A stretch of 64,000 nt of DNA from Rhynchosporium graminicola (taxonomy: Eukaryota; Ascomycota; Leotiomycetes; Helotiales; Ploettnerulaceae): NCBI GenBank assembly GCA_900074885.1, contig FJUW01000073.1, positions 62,001 through 126,000 of the forward strand, given 5' to 3'. The notes below the pieces were generated by a model. It was not told the origin of the DNA. It ran no database searches and saw only the letters and a program-made list of their open reading frames with translations. The translations under genes were made by a program, and so were the position numbers. Below, piece after piece: positions 47,452-59,964 of the stretch. Each line of letters starts with the position of its first letter. Positions within the stretch are counted from its first letter, which is position 1.

Positions 47452-49819
47452 CTACAGGCCAAGCTCGAAGTCGCTCGTTGGGAATTTGCGCATCGGGTGT
47501 ACTCGACCTCTAAATCCAACGAGCTTAGCATTTACCTCAGGTGATACCTCGGTTGAGCCGTAAAACTGAATTTTGGATTCCCCTGCTTCTTGGACCTCTA
47601 TTTTAACACCATTTGTCAAAGCGCGGGACCTGTCCCTTGTGTGGTAGTTATGCGGAGAGAACATCACTGAGGATGCTGACGTGGTCATGAGAGTGTTTGG
47701 AATATCTCCAGAGTGCGGAATATGGTGAGTTCCCAAATTGAACCATATTACTCTGTGAGCTTAGTTTAGTCTTTGCAATATTTGATAAATGATTCACTTA
47801 CAGGTCTTCTTCCACCAAACTTTCACCGTTCAAAAATTTGTCAAATCTGATCAATGGATCGTCGGGAGTGAGTGCATTTAGGGGAGAAGCAGAACGTGGC
47901 TCTGTGTCTTTTTGTTTCGTGATATAAAAGTCATGCTCAGTCCATTTCGCAGAGTTGAGAAGGTTGGATGAGTTCTTTACAGTCAGGTGGACGGGGGAGC
48001 CCATTCCGGTGCCTGGCATAATCCTGTAACCACGACTCTCTCCAAACGCATTCTTTTGCTGGTGATTCATAACGATATACATGCTTCTTCCATTTGCGGG
48101 CCAGTTGATGCTTGCTTCATTCTCGTTTAGGATGGAGGATTTCTCAAGTGACATGGTATGGCGGGATTCAGTCGACCAGGGGTATGCAACTTCGCTGTCC
48201 GCAATAGTAACAACAGCCATGGTGTTATTCGGACCAGCTATATCCAGATCGGCCTTGAAGTTTATGATATGATCGTGTATGGAACTTGAAAGAAAATCAT
48301 GGACGTGGTATCCATAACGCTCGTTGTTGTTCCGATAAGCACCTTGAATGTAACCACTAGCCCGCGCTTTGACTTCGATTGAACCGTCAAGGTAAAAAAT
48401 GTAGTCTATCAAGTAGTCGTAATTTCCGACAACAGTGATGTAGCGTACGATGAGTAGCGAGTTGGTGAAGGATGTTACCCAAGACCCTCTTGAGTGACGT
48501 TGTATCGGATGATCGGAGGGAGCTTCAAAGACGCAGACAGTGTTCTTGTAGGAGTAGGTTTTTTCCATGCGATGGTGCGTCGTGTCAAGGAATATGGCGT
48601 ACGAAGGGCAATCAAATCCTGGTATAAGCTCTGTCATATCGCCGCCCAGGCCAAAAAGACTATCAAGGAAAGAAGTGCCACTTTGCACAGGGTCGTTGCC
48701 AGCGTAGTGTGCAACTGCCTCTTGCAAGCCCAGTTCATACATGACTCGTTCACCATCAAGTTTGATATCATAGAGCGAGATTGCATTCACCTGAGAAAAT
48801 GCCATATAGAATGTGAATCCCATCCAGGAAACAAAAGATTCGTCCTTGTTGACCCGCACTCGACCTTCTCCGGATTGGCACAATGATGGACCTGAAGCTC
48901 GAAAGTGTTCCAGCAACATTGGATCGGGTTCAATCTGAGTCCATCTTCCGTCCAGATTGCCTGGCAGTTTTTTGAAGCTCGGTGTGCCCCAGGCTTCTCT
49001 GAATTCTTCACTTGACGAATAAACGTTATCGTTATACAGCCACATAACGACTCGCCACTGTCGAGGGTCCCGACCAGTAGTATCAGCCTTGAAGTATAGG
49101 CCTTGCGGTAAAAGAGTGTTCGCGTCGGAGATCTGAGAAAAGGAAACCCATCGCATTGTGCGACCATTCTCGAACCATACTTGATCGTTGCTTGCCGCAA
49201 CAAAATCTTTGAGGGTCAACTGCTCGGCATGTTCATAGCCATGAAGCAAAAGGTCCAGGATGACTTCTTCCATCCCGCTCGTAACCGCCTCCATCCAGTC
49301 CTCGAGCACTTTGACATCGGCTCCGAAATTATTGGTCTCACTCCTCCCACTATTGTATGTAAAGCTTAGACGTTCGATGTATGTATCTGGTCCGACAGGT
49401 AAAGGCCCAACTATGTATTCTTCAATCCTCGCCTGTTCAAGAGAATTACGCTTGATTGTGGCACGTGCATAACGTTGTGGTATCGGGCCGTGTTGGTCGA
49501 GATAGGCAACGGCGTTTGTCTTGTTGGGTCGTAGTAGTTCGGTGACAAAAACAAAGTTATCGCTGAAGGTAGCTTCCTTGACCGCGGTAAGGTTCAAGCC
49601 TGCCGATGGACTGTGCAACAGGTTCAGTACGTGAGCGACTTCCTCATTGCTAAGGTCTTTCCAGATGTTTGTGTAGCTATTGTTTGATTGGGCACCGCTC
49701 TCGAAATGTCGTATAAACGCTAGCTTTGTCGTGGTCAGGGAGAGCTGATAATGAACGATAAACAGGATGATCGAGGTGAGCGTGGAAATAGTGAAAAATC
49801 TTGCAGCAATGGTAAGCAT
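47452..49819 (-). CDS. Copper amine oxidase, two exons, 772 aa
   Basis: Predicted topaquinone enzyme that turns primary amines, O2 and water into aldehyde, ammonia and H2O2. Exon 1 is 49819-47802 and exon 2 is 47752-47452. The 49-bp intron (47801-47753) starts GTAAGT and ends CACAG, and splicing restores VEEDL/VIWFNLGTHHIPH. Residues 10-28 form a membrane anchor or signal. The amino-terminal amine oxidase domains lie at about 55-230, a fungal DUF1965-like region at 235-300 and the catalytic domain after 300. Asp386 in SFLDSLFG is the catalytic base; Tyr467 in VGNYDY is the topaquinone precursor; copper ligands are His515, His517 and His683, the last in exon 2. Cys404 and Cys429 fit the conserved disulfide. 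All key residues are present and there are no RIP stops, so the gene looks functional. Substrate is unknown. Confidence 0.95.
47753..47801 (-). other. Intron of the copper amine oxidase gene (49 bp)
   Basis: Phase-2 intron with GTAAGT donor, ACTAAAC as likely branch site and CACAG acceptor. It separates the HxH copper pair from the third histidine. Without splicing the frame would stop at once (CTG TAA). Confidence 0.92.
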
Positions 49820-50293
49820 AATGAGGATTTGATGTGTGCCAGAAGAGTCATCGTGGAATTGAAGAGTTCACGGATTTCTGCTTGGCATATAGAGAGAGCA
49901 AAGAGGGAGGGCAAGATCTGCGGATTTCACGTGCGCCTCCAACACACATGTGTTTAGGGAGTAGGCATTGCGATAGAGTTTTTGGTATTGCGAGATGTAA
50001 GCGTGAACCCTGCACCAGGCTATGCTGCCGCCACTGCGATTCGTCTCTGCAAGGAAGGTGCTCCTCTAGTTCACTAACATGCATATATAGTATCACATAG
50101 AAGAACTATTTGAACTTGCCCCACCTACGATAGCAAAGGTCGGCCCAAGGTTACGGACTTCTCGTGAGCAGACGGAGTTTAAAAACAAAACCACACTCTT
50201 GATTCCCTGACATCAGGATTCGCCATCTAAGCAGAAGTCGAGTCCCGAGCGCGCAGCCGCTACTTTGATGATTCTCTCTGCAAACCCTTCACA
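49820..50293. other. Divergent intergenic region, gene island
   Basis: Normal-composition DNA between the start of the amine oxidase (leftward) and the start of the broken gene at 50294 (rightward). It would hold both promoters. CACGTG is present near 49928 (an E-box type site). Open frames in this stretch overlap each other on both strands and show no family features. Confidence 0.5.
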
Positions 50294-50907
50294 ATGGCTT
50301 CATCAGCATCTTATGTTACAATTCCCAATACTAAAGCACCACATCCAAATGCGCTCCCGCCATCCGAATCTCCCAACTCTGAGCGGCGCCTGATTTCACT
50401 TAGATGTTGGGTTCTTGTAGGAGCACTTGTCCTTGTTGTCACTGTCCCTGCCATCGAGGGAATACAACAACTAAGGCACTAGCTCTTGGTTTTTTACTCG
50501 ATAGCGTCAGCTCGATCTGGCTACCCGTGTCATGTTTAGGCAAAGAAACATCAGATGAGTTTCAAGGGTGGCTGTCGAGTGAGGAACGCACTCCACCATG
50601 GCCGTGCTATGTCCACGAAATAGGCGAGGGATAGATTGAAGATGTGGATGAGCTATCGCAATTGGGTTATCACACGGTTCGGACAACATTTGAATATCAT
50701 CTTGGCTATTGTGCATTCACTTGGCGGCGGATGCACCCATCGGTCAATGGGAGACAAGACTTGGCTAGTGTCTGGACGACACCTTTCGATCATTCTATAT
50801 ATTGCACAAGTATACTTCTTGACGCATCTAGTCAGAAATCAAACAGCAGCATCAACCAGTATGTCAAAAAAACAAAAATCAAGATAAATGAATATAATCG
50901 ATTATGA
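50294..50907 (+). pseudogene. Broken membrane-anchored His/Cys-motif protein gene
   Basis: An ATG at 50294 opens MASSASYVTIPNTKAPHP, then SERRLISLRCWVLVGALVLV, a single membrane segment (residues about 38-52). Near 50460 the frame must shift by one base (or an intron not seen clearly is present) to reach ALALGFLLDSVSSIWLP and EFQGWLSSEERTPPWPC. After a TAG at 50632 it goes on with EDVDELSQLGYHTV, EYHLGYCAFTWRRMH and FDHSIYCTSILLD. The H-x3-C-x4-W-x2-MH then H-x3-C pattern recalls a large group of small fungal membrane-anchored proteins of unknown function, near the UstYa-like group. The carboxy end runs into the AT-rich block. It is most likely a recent pseudogene. Confidence 0.5.
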
Positions 50908-53000
50908 TTAGATTGGATTAAATTAGGTTTAATTAGAATCAATAATTAGGATTTGATTATTTTTAAGTAGCCTTATGTAAATAGCTCTACATACTATATA
51001 TATCTTAATCTTGTTCTTTAATAAAGAAGTTATCTATATTTTTAAGAACCTCTTCGACTCTTTCTTTCTCTTCTATATCGATAAAACCCCAGCTTTTTAA
51101 TAAGCTAATAAGCTCGAAAGTATCTTTATTAAGCCTATTCCGTAGCTTATTAGTAATTAAAGCCCCTTGACTAAAGAATCGTTCAGAAGGTATTGGAGTA
51201 GCAGGAATTTGAAGATACTTCGTAACAATAGAGATAATATAGAGTATTTATCTTTATTAGTAGCCTAGTACTTTAAAGGCTTAGATTATAGATAATATTA
51301 GCTGATTATGATAAACATATATATTATTAATACTTACTTTAAAATTAGACCTTCGCTCTTCTAAATAGAAGTCTAATTCGTCGAACTATTCTTTGTCTTC
51401 GTATATATATATAGAGAGATCTTCGTCTTCTATAGCTACTACTTCTCAATTAAGTAAAAGTAGTTCTATATTCGATTGAATCTTCAGCCTACTTAAGCCC
51501 TCATTTCTCGCGTCCTCTCAGAATTATTAATATTAATATATATATATAAAGAATAAGAAACTTACGAGTTAAATTCCTCTTTAAGCTTTCGCGTAATATC
51601 GCTTATAGCTCTGTTACTAAGTCCTAATAGGCTTAATCTATCGGGTTTAATTCTAAGGTCTAGAATTAAGCTTAGATATAAAGCTCTATTATTTTTAGTA
51701 ATACCGGAAACAGGATGATATTTTCGAAGCTTAGCGATTCCTTTATTAATAGCAGAAGCAAAAGGCTCCTATTAATAATATATTAGTATATATATTTATA
51801 AATAATAATAACAATAAAGGTACTTATTACATTAAGCTCGTTTTTTATATTCTCAAGCTTAGTATACATAATATATACTTCGTGTAATAAATAATATATA
51901 GTCGGATATCTCTTAGCTTGTAATTTCGTAGTAGCTTTAACGAATATATCGAATATTCATAAGCAATTTCTTATATAATCTATCTCTCCTTTGCTTAAAA
52001 GTAATATATTTCGATACTTTTTAAACGACTTCGACTCGGAGGTAGATATAATAACTAATATAGCCGGATATATATTAAGAAAGTTCTTAGTATATTAGCT
52101 ATAGAAGACCACCTGGTCTTTTGATCTAATATTAAGTATATTAGTATATAATAATAATAATAATAATAATAGAGTTATCAATTTTGAATTGAAATTGAAA
52201 ATTAACAACTTACCTAGCTAACGAAATGGAGGATTTTCAATCTCTAAGACTTCTATAGATCTCTTTAAGGCTCTTTTAATATTCTTCCCGGAATATTTAA
52301 GACTTAAGATAATAGTACGAATCTTTTTCTAAGGAGATATATCTATTATAATTGATAAAATCTTATAATATAAATAGTAAAGGATAACTTATTATTAATT
52401 AACTCTTCTTCTTTATCGTTTTCCATATTTGCTTTATCTCCTCTATTATCAAGCTCGCTATAAGCGTCCTTGATAATATTCTTTTATATATCTTAAATTA
52501 TAAGATTTTATAACATGAGCTAAGTATGATATACTTCCTTGAAATTTTATCCTTTTTAAATTATAGTCCCCTTTAAAGGTCTCTATAAGGATATCGTTTG
52601 CGCTAGCGTTATCTCCAGTAATTTTATAAATAATTAATATATATTGAAAGAATATTAATAATTATATTAACAATACCTACTTTATAATATTATCTTAAAT
52701 AATCTAATTGAAAGGCTCTTTATGAGAGGTAGCTCTTTTAGCACCTCTTAAAAAACTATTACTAAAAGCTTAAGTTATAATAGCCCGAGTAGAGCTATTT
52801 GCTTAACTAGAAGTTAGTTCATGTTCCGAAGTCTCTAATAAAATATTAGTATTAATAGTATAATCAGGGTGATTTTGAGCTCGATTAATAGCTATAGCTG
52901 TTTGATAACTAGAAGTTATAGTCAATATATATATACATAAAAGTAATATATAAAAGTAATATATAAAAGTAATATATAAAAGAAATATAAAAAAGTAAAT
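50890..53000 (-). pseudogene. hAT-family transposase, degenerate, with introns
   Basis: Minus-strand cut-and-paste transposase. The carboxy-terminal dimerisation motif reads IPATPIPSERFFSQGALIT near 51180, then KLRNRLNKDTFELISLLKSW, with the stop at 51005-51007. Upstream are LRKYHPVSGITKNNRALYL (about 51700) and ITGDNASANDILIETF near 52600, which holds a catalytic Asp of the hAT DDE set. Four short AT-rich spacers have GTAAGT-type donors and AG ends (about 51302-51337, 51511-51563, 51770-51840, 52117-52214) and look like introns. RIP is weaker here than in the Gypsy elements. Terminal inverted repeats and an 8-bp duplication were not identified. The amino-terminal part right of 52700 is unclear. 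Confidence 0.75.
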
Positions 53001-53140
53001 ATATAAAAGTAAATATATAAAAGTAATATATAAAAGTAAATATATATATCGATCGATCGAAGGTAAAGAGTAAAGGTAAGGTATTATATATCAAGGTAAT
53101 ATATATATCGATCGAAGATGAGAAATTAAAGTTAGATAGA
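52921..53140. repeat. AT-rich tandem repeat, about 15-bp unit
   Basis: Repeated AAAGTAATATATA and AAAGTAAATATATA units, then ATCGATCGA-containing variants. It lies beside the amino end of the hAT gene and has no coding meaning. Confidence 0.8.
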
Positions 53141-53304
53141 AAGTTCAGTTTTCAAAGTATTCTTAGAAGATAAGAAGAGCTCTATATATAGTTCTCAAGA
53201 CCTAGAGAGTAAGGCTTATAGATACGTATCTTTTCTATCGCTTCCGAGCTTTCTAGTATTATTATAATCCGAAATTACCGAAGTTCTAGTCATATGTTCT
53301 ATTA
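53141..53304. other. Spacer before Gypsy A3
   Basis: The last part (about 53268-53304, TCCGAAATTAC then GTCATATGTTCTA) resembles 63078-63120 just after Gypsy A3, giving an imperfect direct repeat of about 40 bases around that element. No gene seen. Confidence 0.4.
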
Positions 53305-53593
53305 TAAACTCCTAGTATTATAGAAGACTCTTACGAAGCTTCATAATAAAGGATTTATTCGAGTTAATAACTTAAGTATTATTACTCTTATCTTATTTAT
53401 AAAGAAACTAAGAGGTAAGATATAATTCTATATTAATTACTATAGGTTGAATCCAATTAGAAAGAAGAACTAATACCTACTTTTACTATAGCTAAGGTTG
53501 TGTACGATAAGTAGTATATATTCCCTACTATACTAAAGCTGAAAGTATCAGTATAAGAGTACTTACTATTAGAAATAAGTAAACTATAATTCC
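53305..53593 (+). mobile_element. Gypsy A3 fragment: truncated reverse transcriptase
   Basis: Matches Gypsy A1 from about 7985 (KGFIRVNN region, TATAGGTTGAATC) to about 8165, then jumps to the sequence at A1 9515-9620. So about 1.35 kb of reverse transcriptase and RNase H is deleted and everything 5' is missing. Gypsy I is inserted at 53594 and A3 resumes at 60207. Confidence 0.88.
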
Positions 53594-53835
53594 TGTGACG
53601 ACTATTCAGATTGGAGGTTTGGAGGTTTCCCCCTATTAGTGGAAACACTTACTGCTAAGCGAGATTACACGAGTAGAGTTTAGGGGCCCCTTTTCATATA
53701 TATACTTCCCTTCTCTCTCTACTTCTTCACTCCTTAGTTATAGATTCTAAGTTAATTCTTACTACTTCATATTTATAGTAATATGAGGTCTTATTACTAA
53801 GGTAGTTTTAAGACCTTTCTAGAGTAAGCGTCATA
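53594..53835 (+). repeat. 5' LTR of Gypsy I (242 bp)
   Basis: Starts TGTGACGACTATTCAG and ends AGCGTCATA. Contains TTCATATATATAC about 100 bases in, a possible TATA region. Confidence 0.95.
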
Positions 53836-53999
53836 TTATCTATAACTCTTTTACTTACGTCTAGGAAAATAGTAAATATCTACCTATATTATACCTCTTT
53901 GCCTAGAGCTACTAAACGCAGGAGACTACGCTATACAGAGAAGGCTTATACTAAGTATAAACTTAAAGAATAGCACCTAAATAGAAGTAACCTAAGTCC

Positions 54000-55420
54000 G
54001 ATAAATCGACGACCGGTTCTCTAACTCCCTCTACTTCTACCTATTCTTCGGCGACTCGTAATACTCGCTATAATCTACCCCTCTCTATAGTAGAGAGTGC
54101 TCGCGACGACGCCTTATCCGAGTTGAGCTCTCTAACTCCTACTATAATCAACGAACTCACCGAGTTACTAAACCTCCCCGATAATACCCTTATATTAATA
54201 GTAACTATAAGTAACTTATAGGAAGACCGCGCTTACTAGCTGCAAGAGGCAGAGAGAAGACTCGCGGAGGAGAGATAATCAAATATAGACTTATCTATAG
54301 AGCTATATTAGTTACAGGACAAGTTCCGGGAACTACGCTAGTTAACTACTTATCGTTCTATTAAGTCTATATCGTTTAATAACGTTTAATCGCGTATAAC
54401 TCCGCTGCACTTAATTAAAGAAGATAATACTACTCTTACGCCTAATAATCGCCGTCGAGAATAATCTACCGGAGGAATATCGTTAATATTATACGCTACG
54501 CGTATTAAGAAGATTCCGAACCTTTTAAATAAGCTCTCTAATAGAATCGACTACTCTCTAAAACTCTAGGAAGTATAGATACGTAACGCCCTCCGGCGCT
54601 ACTCTAGCTACTTCCTTAACGAAGATTACTATAAAGATTAGTTACTTAATTAAACAGAAAGAATAGCTAGAACTTACCTAGAACTCTCGTTCTTAGAACT
54701 AGAATATAACGAGGAAGGTAATATAATCGATTCACTTAATATGATCACTTAACTTATCTTCTTCTTATCGAATCCATATGACTAATAAACTGCAAGAGCT
54801 AGCTACTTAGCGCTAAGGATAGATTATAAGTAGACCTTTTGGACGTTCTACTAGGAATTCTGTACGCTAGCTCGTAAAGCTAGTATAAATAATTAATCGA
54901 CTCTGAAAATAGACCTATAGGAGAAGCTACTTGTACAGCTTCGGAAACAGCTCTTCTAATAGTACTAAACGTTAAGAACACTAGAAGAATACGTTAAGGC
55001 TATATAAGCTAAAGATTAAGGTTAATTTATCGAAAAAACTTACTATTCCGAGTCTTCAGCTAAGGCTAGCGCGACTCGGGAACGCCTTATTAATACCTCC
55101 TCCTAGCGCTATATTACTAACTCTTCTTCTTATCCGTAACTAGGCTTTCCTACTCCCGAGAATACTAGTACGACCGGTAATTAAACCTCTACGAGTCATA
55201 TGCTATAGTAAGTGCGAAGCGATACTCCGCGAGCTCTATCGCTAGCGAATACTCCTTGTTACTTCACGCTTACCTTATACTTACGCTTATTATTAGCTCG
55301 ACCTAACACTTCGTATTATATTAACGCGATTAATACTAATAACGATATTAATAGCGAGCTAGAAGATAATAACGACAAAGATACGTATAGTAACGCTTAG
55401 GAGTATATCAAACCTCTGCT
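54000..55420 (+). pseudogene. Gypsy I gag
   Basis: Broken frame starting near 54030 with Ser/Thr-rich sequence, then LSELSSLTPTIINELTELLN, a coiled-coil-like stretch rich in Gln/Glu/Leu (LQEAERRLAEE), a capsid region (NALRRYSSYFLNEDYYKD, TFWTFYQEFCTLARKASI) and an acidic end (NSELEDNNDKDTYSNA) inside the open stretch 55212-55400. No zinc knuckle was found. Stops are TAG/TAA. Confidence 0.75.
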
Positions 55421-55519
55421 AGTAAAAGACTATACCTAGGGAAAGACTCCTTCCTAGGTAGTATACGAGATATGCGATATCTTGACCTTACGAAGCTTCT
55501 TAGTAGTTAATCGTTTACT

Positions 55520-58500
55520 ATGCGTGCTACTCTTACTAAGAATAGACTTTCGTATAAGCTACTTATACTTCTTGATTCTAGAGCTAATAGATACTATTTT
55601 ATTAATCGTTCTTTTCTTAAATCTCTTTTCTTCTTTCTAAAACCTTTAATTTACTCTCTACTAAACGTAATCCCTATTAAAGGTTTTAATAGCGTTAATA
55701 GTAGTATAATTAGTTACTATATATACTTAACTTAATAGTAGATTACCGCGCTTAGGTATTTACCCCCTTTCTTATTACTACTCTCGGAAACTATAGTATT
55801 ATACTCGGAAGGACCTGGCTTTCGGAATATCAAGTACTCTTAGATGCTTCTAAACGATAGATCATTTAGCTACTATGTACTCCTCCTAGTAACGTTTATA
55901 GCTCTCTGATCGAAATCAAGGACTTATATAAATACTATACTTATTAGCGCTATTAATACGACGTTAACGAACGAAATAGACGCCTTAATTAGTTCTGGGA
56001 AGCGTACGAGGTATAGCGAAACGTAGCTAGCTCTCTTATTAATATTTAAGTAGTTGCTAACTCTATATCTATTATTAAACGACTACTACTAAACGCTCGG
56101 AAACGCACTTCTAGGGAGACTTATAGCTATAAAAATATCTAAAACTCTCCCTTAGAGAGTATTCTATAGGTAACTAACCCTCTGCTATTACTACCGCTTA
56201 GTTAGGACTATTTCTCCAGTATTCATACTACTTATTATAGATACGCTAAGCCTAAGTGTTTATTATCTGAAGAATAAGAAGAGAGTAGTAAAGAGAAGCT
56301 TTTATACGCTAGAGCTACTGATACACGTCCGAAGTGTATACGATTCAGTAACGTTATTACTTATATCCCGCGTGAATCTCCACTTTAACCCTAACTGGAA
56401 GTCTCTACGTTAAAGACCTACGTATAAGATTACGCTTATATAATTTATACTATAGATTAATAGTTACTAGGAATACTGTCTCGCGAGTTAATAGAAGCTA
56501 CTTTAGGTATAAATATAGCTATTACGCTATTTCGGAAGCGCTAATAGTAATAAAGACTACCTCCTCGTGCGCTCAGACCTCTCTAAGAGCCTCTTACGCT
56601 AGAGATTTATATAATTAGTAGCTTAGCTTTCTATCTCTTATATAAACGCTAGAAGTCTTCTAATAATAAGATCTTCTCTATTACTCTCCACGAGATAGAT
56701 AAGCTTCTTAATAACCGAATCGCAGATCAGTAACGTAATACTGCTATTATATCTTTAACTATCGACCTTACGAAACGCTATAAAACCGCTTAGTAATTTG
56801 CTATTAGCTTAAGCGAATTAGATTCAGAACTACGGATTCCTCACGAGTATAGCTAGTAGGCATATATCTTTTCTAAGGAAGCTAGCGATATTCTCCCTTC
56901 TTATTATTTATACGATTACCGAATTAAGCTTAAGGAAGGAGCCGAAAAGAGCCTTAAATACTCCCTCTTATATAAGATATCAGCTAAAGAACTTGAAGTA
57001 GTAAAGGCGTATATTACTAATAACTTAGCTAAAGGTTTTATTGAACTTTCTTAAGTATCGTACGCTATACTTATTCTTTTCGTTAAGAAAGCTAATAGAA
57101 GTCTATAGTTCTATATAGACTTTCGTATACTTAATAACCTCACGAGGAAGGATTAATACCTACTTCTATTGATCGACGAAACGCTAGCTAGAATCTCTAC
57201 TGCTAAGATCTTTACTAAACTAGATATTCGCTAAGCTTTCTATCGAATTCGAATGGATCTAGCCTCAGAAGAGTATACGACATACCGGACCAGCTAAAGA
57301 GCGTATAAATACAAGGTACTACTATTCGGTCTAACTAACGGCCCTGCGATATACTAGCGGTATATGAATAATATCTTATTCGACTACTTAGACGACTTCT
57401 ATATAGTATATTTAGACGATATTCTGATCTACTCTAACGACCTACTATAGTATTAATTATATATATATAAGATACTATAATAATTACAAGACGCTGGATT
57501 ATAAGCTAACCTTAAGAAGTATGAATTTAATATTACTCGCACTAAATACCTTAGATTTATTATCTCTACTTCTAGAATCGAGGTAGACCTTGAAAAGGTT
57601 AATATCATACGATCTTAGAACTACTTCATTATAGTTAAGGGCGTATAATCGTTCTTAGGTTTTTATAACTTCTACTAGCGATTTATTAAAGACTATGGAA
57701 TAATCGCGAAACCTCTTATATAACTTATTAAAAATAACGTGTTATTTCGGTTCCTTAGAGAGTATAAAGATACCTTTAATTACCTAAAGCACGCTCTCAC
57801 TTTAGTACTACTCCTTTACTATTATTAGTAAGATCTACCTTATATAATCGAAATAGACGCTAGTGATAGAGTAATAGCAGGTGTGCTATCGTAATAGCAC
57901 GATAAAGACTAGTTCTTAGTAGCTTACTTCTCTAAGACTATACTACTAGCTGAGCTTAATTACGCTATCTACGATAAGGAAATGCTCGTAATTATATAAT
58001 CTTTTAGTAACTAGAGATCTGAACTCGTAGGCGTATTATATCAGATCCGCGTTATTATTAACTATAAAGCTCTTGAGTACTTTATAACCTCTAAGTAGTT
58101 AAACGCATAATAAGCACGATAGATAGAGCTACTCGCAGATTATAATTTTATAATTACTTATTGACCTAGGAAGTATAATCTACTTACTAACGCTCTCTCT
58201 CGTAGAACAGATGAATTAGACGATTAAAATAACGCTAAGAGAGCTTAACGTTTATAATAAATACTACGCGAAGACTAAATCGATCTAGTACTACTTATAA
58301 GTAACCTCCGGAATAGTTCTGATTCTATAGATAGCTTTAAACTTATTAATACCTTAGAAGTCGCTAACCTATCGCTAGTTTTCTCTATAGTATAGTAAGT
58401 ACTCGATGCTAATCGTACTATACTGTTACTCTAAGCACTACGAAAATAAGCTCTCTCTGCTACTCTTAGAAAACTGACTATAGAAAAAGATCTTCTACTC

Positions 58501-59940
58501 TACGAAGGAAGATTAATCATACTTAACGTTTTATACTTTCGTATGCTACTTATACGCGAAGTATACGACTGATTAGAGACCGCTTATCTAAGTGTAAAGA
58601 AAACCTTATAACTCCTATTATCATAGTACTACTAGTACGGAATCGCTTTAACTATTAACTAGTACTGCTATAACTGCTATACTTACTAACGAATTCAAGT
58701 GCTACGAGATAAGAAGCCCGGACTCCTATAGCCCTTACTAGTGCTATCATATCTATAGGAGTATATTACAGTCGATTACTATAGCTTTAATCGCGATAAA
58801 CACAGTTACGATAACGTCCTTATATTTATAGATTATTATAGTAAATAAGTAATTAGTATTCTATACTGAAAGACCTCTGATACGCGCGACCTTATAAAGC
58901 TCTACTTATATTACGTATACCGCTATTTCGGAGCTCTACTAACTGTTACGTCTAATAGAAGGCCTTAATTCGTTTTACGCTTTTAGATAGCTATTTATAT
59001 AATTCTAGGCACTAAAAGATAGCTTTCTTTAGTAGACTACCCTTAGATAGATAGCTAGACGGAAATCTATAACTAATACCTCTAGCGCTGATTACGACCT
59101 TTTATCTCTTACTATTAAGACGACTAGTCGGAATTCTTACCTATTATAGACTACGCTCAGATGACCCTCCCTTACGACTCCCTTAGAGGTCTCTTACCCT
59201 TCGAGGTAGTATATAGTTATGCTCCGCGCGTCGACTAGAATTGGAAATCCGATTTACTTGATTTAGCTACTCCTTCTGATAAGCTGAATACTTAATAAGC
59301 TATCGAATACGCTAGCTGACTACGAGCTATATAGACTACCGCTTAATTAAGCTTTCTACGCGTATAAGCTAAGATATCCCGATCTTATAATCGCTCACGC
59401 TATAAAGTCGACTTTACTATAGACGATCTTATTTAGCTAGATATACGCTACTTTATAAGCACTCGACCTAGTAAAAAACTCGACTTCTTAACTAATAGAC
59501 CCTTTCGTATAGTTGAAAAAGTTAGAAGCTCTTACTATTTAGAGCTCCCTATAAGTATAAAAGTATATAATATATTCCCTGCGTCGAAGTTATATAAGTA
59601 TATTAATGACCTATTGCCTAGATAAACGTTACTACTACTGCTATTAATTAATATTACTAGCGACGATAAATAGGAAATAGAGAACGTACTAGCGTGCTAT
59701 AAGCAGCGCGGTAACCTCTCTTACCGCGTCTCCTAGTTGAATTAAGACGTCGATCTTACGTAGTATAATACTTCAGATATTAAGTACGCTCCTGTAAAGC
59801 TCTAGTAATTCCACCTCGATAACCCGACGTAAGCAGGTCCCCCTATAAAGCTCCCTCATTAGCTAAATGCTTTCTACGATAGAATTGACGATTACGATTA
59901 TCTTAATAGTAATAAGGAGATAGACTAACGCTCGAGGGCG
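55520..59940 (+). pseudogene. Gypsy I pol
   Basis: Protease in the open stretch 55520-55735: LLILLDSRANRYYFINRSF (DSGA changed to DSRA). Reverse transcriptase about 56930-57600: VKKANRSL, FTKLDIR, YKYKVLLFGLTNGPAIY and YLDDILIYSND at about 57408 with the catalytic pair intact. RNase H about 57830-58220 (IIEIDASDRVIAGVLSQQ, ELNYAIYDKEMLVII, ALSRRTDELDD). Integrase about 58530-59500: HHCC relic, TVTSNRRPQFVLRFQ, QIDSQTEIYNQYLQR. A chromodomain-like tail near 59750 (LTQYNTSDIKYAPVKLQQFH). RIP stops are present in each domain. Confidence 0.9.
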
Positions 59941-59964
59941 AGCTTTTTTCGGAGGGGGGGGTAG

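Noticed and set aside
48081..49472. Plus-strand and alternate-frame open frames over the amine oxidase
   Set aside because: They are shadows of the 673-codon exon on the minus strand and have no family features.
49751..50100. Overlapping small open frames on both strands upstream of the amine oxidase
   Set aside because: They overlap one another, show odd composition and lie in the likely promoter region.
52909..53094. Tyr/Phe-rich 61-codon frame
   Set aside because: It is a translation of the AT-rich tandem repeat.
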